DNA from: Caryophanales bacterium
Lineage (GTDB): Bacteria; Bacillota; Bacilli; Exiguobacteriales; Exiguobacteriaceae
Direction: 5' to 3'
DNA: 33,430 bases
Assembly (NCBI GenBank): GCA_902362975.1
Contig: CABIYO010000030.1
Span: 1 to 33,430, forward strand
Both the position numbers and the translations under genes were made by a program. This document shows, in pieces, positions 18,942 through 25,659 of the stretch. The notes below the pieces were generated by a model. It was not told the origin of the DNA. It ran no database searches and worked only from the letters and a program-made list of their open reading frames with translations. The first letter of the stretch is position 1. Each line of letters begins with the position of its first letter.

Positions 18942-19043
18942 GCGTTCATTTTTCAATTTCATTCCATTTTTTGAATGAGCGATTAGTTTTCAATGGGTGT
19001 GGTATAGACAACAAGAGTCAAATTCAGAAAGGGGAATGTATAC

Positions 19044-19946
19044 ATGCGTGATAATCGTTTAAACACTGTCGGTAGCCGAAAGGATTTTGAGTCGTTTAAG
19101 AAGAAAGCACAAGAACAGTCGCACCAACCGGGAATCGATTCGAAGATGGAACCTTTCCCGATCTATGAACGGGAAGACTATAAAGGAAGTGACAAGTTAA
19201 AAGACAAGGTCGCGATCATCACCGGTGGGGATTCCGGAATCGGAAAGTCGGTCGCCATCTTCTTTGCCCATGAAGGTGCGAACTCCGTCATCGTCTATAA
19301 AGACCAAAACGAACTCGAGGACGCGGAAGCGACGAAAGAACGGATTGAGGATTTAGGTCAAGCCTGTCTCTTGCTTCAAGGCGATCTCGGCGAATCTTCT
19401 TTCTGTCAACGAATCGTTGAAGAGACGCTCGAGACGTTTGGCCGGATTGATATCCTCGTCAACAACGCCGCTGAGCAGCATCCACAGGAATCGCTTCTCG
19501 ATATCACAGATGAACAACTCGAGAAGACGTTCCGCACGAATATCTTCAGCATGTTCTACTTAACAAAAGCAACGCTCCCCTACTTAAAAGAAGGAGCGAG
19601 CATCATCAATACGACCTCGATCACAGCCTATGAAGGAAACGACCAATTGATTGACTATGCGTCGACGAAAGGTGCCATCACGGCATTCACCCGCTCGCTC
19701 GCCAAAAACTTGGTGGACAAGAAGATTCGCGTCAACGGGGTCGCCCCTGGACCAATTTGGACACCGCTCATCCCTTCAACGTTTGACGCGGAGAAGGTGA
19801 AATCGTTCGGCGATTCAGCAGAGATGAAACGGCCGGGGCAACCGGCCGAACTCGCACCAGCCTATGTCTATCTCGCAAGCGATGATTCGACATACGTCAG
19901 TGGTCAAGTCATCCACGTAAATGGTGGAACCGTGATTAATGGATAA
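19044..19946 (+). CDS. Short-chain dehydrogenase/reductase, stress-type
   Basis: This 300-residue SDR oxidoreductase has the N-terminal extension (about 50 residues, with PIYEREDYKGSDKLKDKVAI) typical of the GsiB/YhdF/YdaD-like general stress group. The cofactor motif is TGGDSGIGKS (about residue 61), then NNAAEQHP and the catalytic Tyr-Lys in YASTKGAI. The substrate is unknown, and sugar alcohols or aldehydes are guesses. The ATG at 19044 follows AAAGGGGAATGTATAC. It is divergent from fadN, and the FadR sites lie between them. I could not find a convincing SigA or SigB promoter. A strong terminator follows. Confidence 0.88.
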   Translation: MRDNRLNTVGSRKDFESFKKKAQEQSHQPGIDSKMEPFPIYEREDYKGSDKLKDKVAIITGGDSGIGKSVAIFFAHEGANSVIVYKDQNELEDAEATKERIEDLGQACLLLQGDLGESSFCQRIVEETLETFGRIDILVNNAAEQHPQESLLDITDEQLEKTFRTNIFSMFYLTKATLPYLKEGASIINTTSITAYEGNDQLIDYASTKGAITAFTRSLAKNLVDKKIRVNGVAPGPIWTPLIPSTFDAEKVKSFGDSAEMKRPGQPAELAPAYVYLASDDSTYVSGQVIHVNGGTVING

Positions 19947-19952
19947 TAGATC

Positions 19953-19985
19953 GAAGACTCAGTTCGTAGCTGAGTCTTCTTTTTG
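19953..19985 (+). terminator. Terminator of the short-chain dehydrogenase
   Basis: A perfect 10-bp stem (19953-19962 with 19970-19979, loop of seven) is followed by six T residues, starting seven bases after the stop codon. The stretch from here to 20133 shows no gene I can support. Confidence 0.9.
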
Positions 19986-20133
19986 TGCAGTGCATCCAGA
20001 AGAACATCAAGAACTTTTCTTGTGGCTGTTCGATCAAATCGGTCCAGATTTTTGAGTAAGTGAGGACGAGAACAAGAAATCGTAACACCTCCATTACATA
20101 GAAGACAGAACGCATCGACGTGATTCACACATC

Positions 20134-20297
20134 AAAAAGAAATTGGGACATAACTAGCCGGTTTTAAAGATTACTGATAAAAAGAGGGGTCCGCTCACCG
20201 ATTTTCGGTGGCCGGACCCCTTCTTTTCTGTTTAGTCTGAAATGCACGAGGGCCTCTTTCTTATAAAAATACTGGGTTATGTCCCAGCCTCTTATTT
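20134..20297. repeat. Complete hairpin repeat with inverted ends (copy 2)
   Basis: The ends are TGGGACATAAC (20144-20154) and its exact reverse complement GTTATGTCCCA (20276-20286); flanking bases extend the match imperfectly. The core is a strong hairpin, GGGGTCCG/CGGACCCC enclosing CACCG/CGGTG (about 20186-20220). The right arm 20251-20294 matches 29-72. It adjoins the proline dehydrogenase stop codon and may act as its terminator. Its size and inverted ends suggest a MITE; no coding capacity is seen. Confidence 0.65.
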
Positions 20298-21214
20298 TAT
20301 TTCTTCACCATTCCCTTTAACACGAACATCACGTTTGCCGGGCGCTCTGCGAGACGGCGCATGAAGTAACCGTACCAGTCACGACCGTATGGCACGTAGA
20401 CACGGACTTTGTATCCTTGGCGCACAAGCTCGAGTTGACGCTCGACGCGGATGCCGTATAACATCTGGAATTCGAACTGGTCGAGCGGGATGTTGTTCTC
20501 TTTGACGTGCTCGATGATGGTGTCAATTATATGGTCATCGTGTGTCGCGATGGATGCGTAGTTTCCGTTCGCAAGATGGAGTTTGACGAGCTTGACGTAG
20601 TTATGGTCCACGTCCTCTTTTTCAGGGAACGCGACCGTCGCCGGCTCTTTGTATGCCCCTTTGACGATACGAAGGTTCGGCTTGAGCGGTGCAAGATGAT
20701 TGATGTCATCTTCTGAGCGGTACAAGTACGCCTGGATGACTGTTCCGAGACCGTCGAATTCAGCTTTCAGCTTTTTGAACAATTCGAGCGTCTTCTCACA
20801 GCGCTGCTCATCTTCCATATCGATGGCCACAAAGACCCCGACTCGTTGTGCGACCGTCAAAATTTGACGCATGTTGTCCTCAATCAACTCGTCCGAGATA
20901 TCGAATCCAAGTGACGTCAGCTTGAGTGACATATAGGCATCTAATTGCTCGTCTGCCATAATTTCAATCGCACGTATAATCTCGTCGCGATTCGTATTCG
21001 CTTCTTCGACCGTCTTAATAAATTCTCCGAGATGATCGACCGTGACCGACAATCCCTTCGCGTTCAATTCGCGAATCGTCGGGACAGAAGCCTTAAAATC
21101 TTCCCCCGCTACAAAGCGTGATGCACCAAATCGTAGGCCATATTTCTTTGCCAAACTGTTGAGTGTTTTGTTTTGTGACATGTAGATAAATCCATCGCGC
21201 AACACTTTTTCCAT
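20297..21214 (-). CDS. Proline dehydrogenase
   Basis: This 305-residue FAD-dependent proline dehydrogenase oxidises proline to pyrroline-5-carboxylate. It is the single-domain form found in Bacillota, without the P5C dehydrogenase fusion. The TIM-barrel motifs are clear: IQAYLYRSEDD, NLRIVKGAYKEP, SIATHDDHIID and the signature VYVPYGRDWYGYFMRRLAER with the proline-binding arginines. The ATG at 21214 follows AAGGGGGAAAATCAG. Its position beyond fadN matches the yusM (fadM) copy of B. subtilis as I recall, so it may be the fatty-acid-linked paralogue rather than PutB. I leave the symbol open. Confidence 0.93.
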   Translation of the reverse strand: MEKVLRDGFIYMSQNKTLNSLAKKYGLRFGASRFVAGEDFKASVPTIRELNAKGLSVTVDHLGEFIKTVEEANTNRDEIIRAIEIMADEQLDAYMSLKLTSLGFDISDELIEDNMRQILTVAQRVGVFVAIDMEDEQRCEKTLELFKKLKAEFDGLGTVIQAYLYRSEDDINHLAPLKPNLRIVKGAYKEPATVAFPEKEDVDHNYVKLVKLHLANGNYASIATHDDHIIDTIIEHVKENNIPLDQFEFQMLYGIRVERQLELVRQGYKVRVYVPYGRDWYGYFMRRLAERPANVMFVLKGMVKK

Positions 21215-21337
21215 CTGATTTTCCCCCTTACTTTTACACCCATCTATCTATATGATGATGTCTGCAATTATTATGACACACAAACGTCATTTCGTCTGTA
21301 TTTTTGTAACCGTTTGCATCGCTTTCTTCCCAACTTT

Positions 21338-21373
21338 TCAAAAAAGACAGACGCCCCGTAGGACGGCTGTCTT
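21338..21373 (-). terminator. Terminator of the hemolysin III-like gene
   Basis: AAGACAG (21344-21350) pairs with CTGTCTT (21367-21373), with further CG and CC pairs inside, and a T tract follows on the minus strand. It overlaps the stop codon of the gene. Confidence 0.75.
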
Positions 21374-22043
21374 ATAGGCTTGTCGAAGGTGCGACATAGA
21401 GTAAAATACTGAGAAAGATAAACACACTTCCCGCTAGGACGAACAAGTGCCAAATGGCATGATTGAATGGCAGCTTTTGCCACACGTAAAACACGATGCC
21501 GACCGAATAGGCGATCCCTCCTGCGAGGAGAAGCATGAACCCTTGATGACCGAGTGATTCATATAGCGGACGGATGGCGATGATGCAAATCCAGCCGAGT
21601 GCGAGATACGTCACATTCGACACCCACATATACTTCCCGGTCGAAAACAGTTTCCAGACGATCCCGAGAATCGCCACTCCCCAGACAATCCCGAACAACG
21701 TCCAGCCGAGCGTCCCATGAAGCGTCACGAGGGCGAACGGCGTATAGCTTCCGGCAATGAGTAAGTAAATCCCCGCGTGGTCGAACACTTGCAGCACCCG
21801 TTTCGCCCGTGGATGCGGGATGGCGTGCATGAGTGTCGAGAAGAGATAAAGTAAAATCATCGATGCCCCGAACACACTGACCGCGGTGACGTTCCACGTG
21901 CTCCCACTCTCTGTCGCGCTCATGACGAGCAAGACGAGGGCGACGATGCTGAAGATGACTCCTAAGCCGTGCGTGATCGCGCTCGCAATTTCTTCCCCGA
22001 GCGTGTCGGCATGGAGCATTTCTTTGAGTTGTTCTTGTTTCAT
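21372..22043 (-). CDS. Hemolysin III/PAQR-family membrane protein
   Basis: This 223-residue integral membrane protein with seven hydrophobic segments belongs to the hemolysin III (YqfA/YplQ) branch of the PAQR superfamily. The family's metal-site residues are recognisable: a Ser and His in LYLFSTLMHAIPH, FDHAGIYLLIAGSYTPF, and the C-terminal histidines in KLPFNHAIWHLFVLAG. PAQR members carry zinc and some are hydrolases; the role of bacterial members is uncertain despite the name. The frame opens 23 codons earlier, but the ATG at 22043 follows GGAAGGTGGAAGCAC and gives the usual short N-terminus. Confidence 0.9.
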   Translation of the reverse strand: MKQEQLKEMLHADTLGEEIASAITHGLGVIFSIVALVLLVMSATESGSTWNVTAVSVFGASMILLYLFSTLMHAIPHPRAKRVLQVFDHAGIYLLIAGSYTPFALVTLHGTLGWTLFGIVWGVAILGIVWKLFSTGKYMWVSNVTYLALGWICIIAIRPLYESLGHQGFMLLLAGGIAYSVGIVFYVWQKLPFNHAIWHLFVLAGSVFIFLSILLYVAPSTSL

Positions 22044-22106
22044 GTGCTTCCACCTTCCGTAACTGTTCCTTCTAGTATGGACATTTCCCGATTTGAACGC
22101 AATCGA

Positions 22107-22133
22107 AAACACGGGCTACCGATTAGCCCGTGT
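22107..22133 (-). terminator. Terminator of cstA
   Basis: A perfect 10-bp stem (22109-22118 with 22124-22133, loop of five) lies six bases after the cstA stop codon, with TTTTCG following on the minus strand. The T tract is short. Confidence 0.7.
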
Positions 22134-22138
22134 CGAGA

Positions 22139-23581
22139 TTAAGCGACTTCTTTCACCGGAACGTCACATTCCATTTGTGCTGCCCGCATCGCGCGTGCCC
22201 GTTTGTGGAACAAGACGAGAAGCGTCAACGTGCCGAGCGTCGAGATGACGTACGGAAGAACTCCGTCCAACTTGAAGCCAATCGGCGCTGTCAAAATGTA
22301 GAACCAGACTGCATACAACATGAACGTCCCTGGAAGGAGCGCGATGTAGTGGTTTTTCCCTTTAATGTAGAGGTACATCGCCCCAACAAAGAGTGCGATG
22401 ACCGCCGTCGTCTGGTTCGCCCAGTTGAAGTATTGCCAAAGCATTTGGAAGTCCATGTTCGTGAGTACGTATGAGATTGCGAAAAGTGGAAGTGCGATCC
22501 AAAGACGTGACGAAAATTTCTTCTGTGCAATCGACATGTAGTCCGCAATGATCATCCGTGCACTACGGAATGCCGTGTCCCCTGACGTGATCGGTAAGAC
22601 GATGACTCCGAGAATCGCGAGCGTGCCACCGATGCTACCGAGCATGAGTGTCGCCACTTCTTGCACGACGAGTGCCGGCGTCCCCGCGCTGATGAGTCCG
22701 AGTAATTCACCCGGCTCAAAGATGGCCATCGCCGCTCCAGCCCAAATCATCGCGATGACCGCTTCTGCGATCATCATGCCGTAGAAGATTTCACGGCCGT
22801 TGCTTTCTTTCATCGTCGTCCGCGAAATGATCGGTGACTGTGTCGCATGGAAACCGGATAGCGCCCCACATGAAATCGTGAAGAAGAGGAGTGGCCAAAT
22901 CGGTAAGCCGTCCGGATGCATGTTCGTCAATGTCATCTCTGGAATCTTGTATCCTTGCGCGAATAAGCTGACCGCGATCCCGATGGCACTGATGACGAGT
23001 AATGCCCCGAAGAACGGGTAGATACGCCCGATGATCTTATCGACCGGGAGAAGCGTCGCCAAGATGTAGTAAGCGAACACTACGAAAATGACGATGGTGA
23101 GCGTCGATGCGTTCCCATCGAACAAGTTGTTGATCATGTTACTCGGTGACGTGACGAACACCGTCCCGACAAGAAGTAAGAGTAAGAGTGCAAACCCGTT
23201 GACGATATGGCGGAGCGAACGTCCGAGAAACTTCTCCGCTAGTTGTGGCAAGTGTGCCCCGTTATTTCGAAGGGAAATCATTCCTGTCAAATAGTCATGA
23301 ACCGCTCCGGCAAAGATCGATCCGAACACGATCCAGAGGAAGGCGACCGGTCCGTAGAGCGCCCCCATGATCGGTCCAAAGATTGGTCCGACACCAGCGA
23401 TGTTGAGCAATTGAATCATCGAGTTCCGTTTTTTGCCCATCGGCACGTAGTCGATGCCGTCCTGAGACGCATAGGCGGGCGTCATCCGCTCTTCCTTGAT
23501 GCCGAACGTCTTCTCGACGTAACGACCATATACCAAATACCCGACCAAAAGTAGTGCGAGTGCGACGAAGAATGTAATCAT
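22139..23581 (-). CDS. cstA: Carbon starvation protein CstA-type transporter
   Basis: This 480-residue polytopic membrane protein is of the CstA family, whose characterised members import pyruvate or peptides under carbon limitation. Typical stretches are IAGVGPIFGPIMGALYGPVA near the N-terminus, FHATQSPIISRTTMKES in the middle and GVIVLPITSGDTAFRSARMI later. It is the short form of the family; E. coli CstA is about 700 residues. The ATG at 23581 follows AAAAGGGGACTGACAG. A cre site at the start of transcription indicates CcpA repression in rich carbon, which fits the name. The next gene in the same direction has its own start after a terminator. Confidence 0.93.
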   Translation of the reverse strand: MITFFVALALLLVGYLVYGRYVEKTFGIKEERMTPAYASQDGIDYVPMGKKRNSMIQLLNIAGVGPIFGPIMGALYGPVAFLWIVFGSIFAGAVHDYLTGMISLRNNGAHLPQLAEKFLGRSLRHIVNGFALLLLLLVGTVFVTSPSNMINNLFDGNASTLTIVIFVVFAYYILATLLPVDKIIGRIYPFFGALLVISAIGIAVSLFAQGYKIPEMTLTNMHPDGLPIWPLLFFTISCGALSGFHATQSPIISRTTMKESNGREIFYGMMIAEAVIAMIWAGAAMAIFEPGELLGLISAGTPALVVQEVATLMLGSIGGTLAILGVIVLPITSGDTAFRSARMIIADYMSIAQKKFSSRLWIALPLFAISYVLTNMDFQMLWQYFNWANQTTAVIALFVGAMYLYIKGKNHYIALLPGTFMLYAVWFYILTAPIGFKLDGVLPYVISTLGTLTLLVLFHKRARAMRAAQMECDVPVKEVA

Positions 23582-23645
23582 CTGTCAGTCCCCTTTTCCG
23601 TACATATGTAGCCGAACCCCGTCGGCTCTTCGGTTCACACGTGTC

Positions 23646-23661
23646 ATGTAACCGATTACAT
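23646..23661 (-). promoter_or_regulatory. CcpA-binding cre site at the cstA start point
   Basis: ATGTAACCGATTACAT fits the cre consensus WTGNNANCGNNNNCAW at every fixed position and is palindromic (CATGTAA-CCGA-TTACATG, 23645-23662). It begins just downstream of the cstA -10, covering the expected start point. Confidence 0.75.
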
Positions 23662-23666
23662 GTTTG

Positions 23667-23695
23667 ATTATACAAGAAAAACCTACGTAATGTAA
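23667..23695 (-). promoter_or_regulatory. cstA promoter
   Basis: TTACAT (23690-23695), 17 bases and TATAAT (23667-23672) on the minus strand. The leader beyond the cre site also holds a small hairpin, AGCCGA/TCGGCT (23610-23627). Confidence 0.75.
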
Positions 23696-23731
23696 GGGCT
23701 TTCATTCACATTTTAGACACTTTTATTCGAC

Positions 23732-23760
23732 AAAAAACGACGCCCGATTCGGACGTCGTT
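23732..23760 (-). terminator. Terminator of the Ig-repeat gene
   Basis: An 11-bp stem with one mismatch (23736-23746 with 23750-23760, loop ATT) is followed on the minus strand by a T tract (23732-23737), six bases after the stop codon. Confidence 0.85.
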
Positions 23761-23766
23761 CTGTAC

Positions 23767-24750
23767 TTATTTCAAGTTGAAAGTTGATTGTTTTGCGCCA
23801 GAACCATCGTAGTCACTCGCGATGACTTTGTACGTCCCTTCCGCAAGACCTTTTTTGAATGTGAACGTATACGTACCAGCCCAGCTCGCCTTCACTTTCG
23901 CGACTTGCTTGCCTTTGGCGTCTTTCAAGACGACCGTCGCGCCTGGTGTCGTTTTCCCGATCAAGGCACGCGTACCTACTTTCACGCCTTTCGTGTTCTT
24001 CGGCGTCATCATCTTAGGCTTTGCAATCACAAATGACTCAGATTCAACCACTTTACCAGAAACGTCTTTCGCTTCGATTTCATAGCTTGCCGCAACGAAA
24101 CCAGCGCGCTTCGTGAATTCGAATTTACCAGTTTCATCTGCCGTCGCATAGGCGATTCGTTTTCCGTCCCGCTTCAACACCATTTTCGCACCTGGCGAAG
24201 ACGTTCCCGTCAGAACTGTCGTGTTGGCATACGTCAAACGTTTCGAGATGGCAGGCGCTCCGACAAATCCGTCTCCGACGACTTTCGTTTCCGTCATCGT
24301 CTTCCCGTTCAATTCGCTTTCAATCGTCAACGACTGACGAAGTTTGAGTGGCTTGACCGTCAAACGGTACATCCCTTGTGCATCGGCTGTCGTCGTGGCG
24401 AGAACCGTTTGGCCATCTTTCAATGTCACGTTCGCATTTGGCGTCGTCTTCCCGGTCACGACTTTCGCACCTGGTTTGATGACATCGACCGAAAGCGTCA
24501 AATCAACTGGCGCTGCCTCGAGCTCCGTCGTATAAGTGCGGAAGAGACGACCTGCCGCATCTTGACGGGTCGCGTCCGTCGCTTCGATTCCTTCGTAAAG
24601 GTTCAAGTACTGCTTTCCTGCATCCGCTGTCTCAAATGTCACCGAACGCTTCGCGTCTGCGACAATCTTCCAGTTGTTGTCGGCTTTGTAGTCCATCTTA
24701 TCTTTACTCTCGACAATGTAGTCCGAGATGACGTTACGTGTCTCGTACAT
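23767..24750 (-). CDS. Ig-like-repeat surface protein, probably 5'-truncated
   Basis: The 327 residues contain three consecutive bacterial Ig-like modules (about 97-175, 175-250 and 250-327), each opening with a related motif: GKTTPNANVTLKDG, GTSSPGAKMVLKRDG and GKTTPGATVVLKDAKG. Such modules build secreted or cell-wall proteins. Yet the ATG at 24750 gives no signal peptide, an in-frame stop lies just upstream (24754-24756), and it has no ribosome binding site close by. A good AGGAGGG does exist at 24786-24792 on the minus strand, about 35 bases away, with no usable in-frame start near it. I infer that a signal peptide and N-terminal part were lost by deletion or frameshift. It follows secA2-slaP in the same direction and may be a remnant of an S-layer-type client. 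A non-classical export route is the alternative. Confidence 0.55.
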   Translation of the reverse strand: MYETRNVISDYIVESKDKMDYKADNNWKIVADAKRSVTFETADAGKQYLNLYEGIEATDATRQDAAGRLFRTYTTELEAAPVDLTLSVDVIKPGAKVVTGKTTPNANVTLKDGQTVLATTTADAQGMYRLTVKPLKLRQSLTIESELNGKTMTETKVVGDGFVGAPAISKRLTYANTTVLTGTSSPGAKMVLKRDGKRIAYATADETGKFEFTKRAGFVAASYEIEAKDVSGKVVESESFVIAKPKMMTPKNTKGVKVGTRALIGKTTPGATVVLKDAKGKQVAKVKASWAGTYTFTFKKGLAEGTYKVIASDYDGSGAKQSTFNLK

Positions 24751-24816
24751 TGTCTAACCATATTCAATATAACACCAGTCGTCTTTCCCTCCTAGTTAAA
24801 TTTTTGTATAGAAATA

Positions 24817-24845
24817 GACCTAATTTCCTTTACAGAAATCAGGTC
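24817..24845 (-). terminator. Hairpin after slaP
   Basis: An 11-bp stem with one mismatch (24817-24827 with 24835-24845, loop of seven) starts ten bases past the slaP stop codon. The T content following it on the minus strand is modest, so it may be a weak terminator or an RNA-stabilising structure. Confidence 0.5.
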
Positions 24846-24855
24846 CATTTGCCTA

Positions 24856-25659
24856 TCATTGTTTGATTCGAACAGTGAACGGTCCATCGCCATCAATTTC
24901 TTCAAATGTGACCGATACCGGGTACGCATGTTTCCCGTAGACCGGCTCTTCAAGACGAATCACCGTGAAGCCGACCACGTCCTCGCCACTCACGAGTTCA
25001 AGCGGGAGCTTCTCGACGTTCAAGTGGCGGTCGTATCCGTTGCGAAGGAGAATCGTCGCTGTGACGTTCGTCTCCTCCTTCTCCACCGACACGAGCATCA
25101 AGTTGAACTCGTTCTCCTTGACTGGCGGCGTCGAGATGTTCGTCCGCATGAGCTGTTGCCATGCACTCTTCGAGAACTTCGCTTCTTCTTCCGGTGACAC
25201 GGGCTGAAGCGGGTCAATCGGGTTCATTTGGAAGACGAGTCGGAGCGAGTCGTACGACTCCACTTCCCCGAACATCTCATCCAAGAAGAAGTCCAAATAG
25301 ACTGGTTTGCTCGTCCACGCCTCAAAGCTCGGCAATTCAGAACGTCCGAGGACCTTCCGGCCGATTGGGACGTTATTCGCGTCCAACAACAGGACCGGCA
25401 ATTCGTTGATCTCGAACGAGCTCGGAAGCGTGTTGCGGAACAACGCCACGATCGACAAGTCATGCCCGATCGACTCGACATTCAACAACTCAATCGAGAG
25501 CTGATTATCGAGAAGTGGTGGAAGTCGTCTCGCATGGTAACGGAAGACGTACTCGTCCTCTTTCGGAATCCCCATCGCGTCGTCGATGACGAGCGTCAAT
25601 TGGCGCCCTTCCTCTTTATTTCCTGTCTCAATCTGTTTACGTTTACGAAATCCTAACAT
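24856..25659 (-). CDS. Accessory Sec S-layer assembly protein (SlaP-like)
   Basis: This 267-residue protein has no signal peptide and contains two SLAP-type domains. The first (about 65-150) reads LSIELLNVESIGHDLSIVAL followed by EINELPVLLLDANNVPIGRK. The second (about 185-267) repeats the layout with FNLMLVSVEKEETNVTATIL and NVEKLPLELVSGEDVVGFTV. From memory this is the accessory Sec system S-layer assembly family (SlaP in Bacillus anthracis), which works with SecA2 in exporting S-layer proteins from the cytosolic side. The ATG at 25659 shares one base with the secA2 stop (TAATG), so the two are translationally coupled. Function in this organism is inferred from the pairing. Confidence 0.82.
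   Translation of the reverse strand: MLGFRKRKQIETGNKEEGRQLTLVIDDAMGIPKEDEYVFRYHARRLPPLLDNQLSIELLNVESIGHDLSIVALFRNTLPSSFEINELPVLLLDANNVPIGRKVLGRSELPSFEAWTSKPVYLDFFLDEMFGEVESYDSLRLVFQMNPIDPLQPVSPEEEAKFSKSAWQQLMRTNISTPPVKENEFNLMLVSVEKEETNVTATILLRNGYDRHLNVEKLPLELVSGEDVVGFTVIRLEEPVYGKHAYPVSVTFEEIDGDGPFTVRIKQ

Noticed and set aside
18980..19043. SigB promoter for the stress-type short-chain dehydrogenase
   Set aside because: GTTTTC and GGTATA occur but only nine bases apart, too close for the usual 12 to 15.
19904..20128. Minus-strand frame of 74 codons after the short-chain dehydrogenase
   Set aside because: It overlaps the end of that gene and its terminator antisense, has no recognised motif, and shows no good start context.
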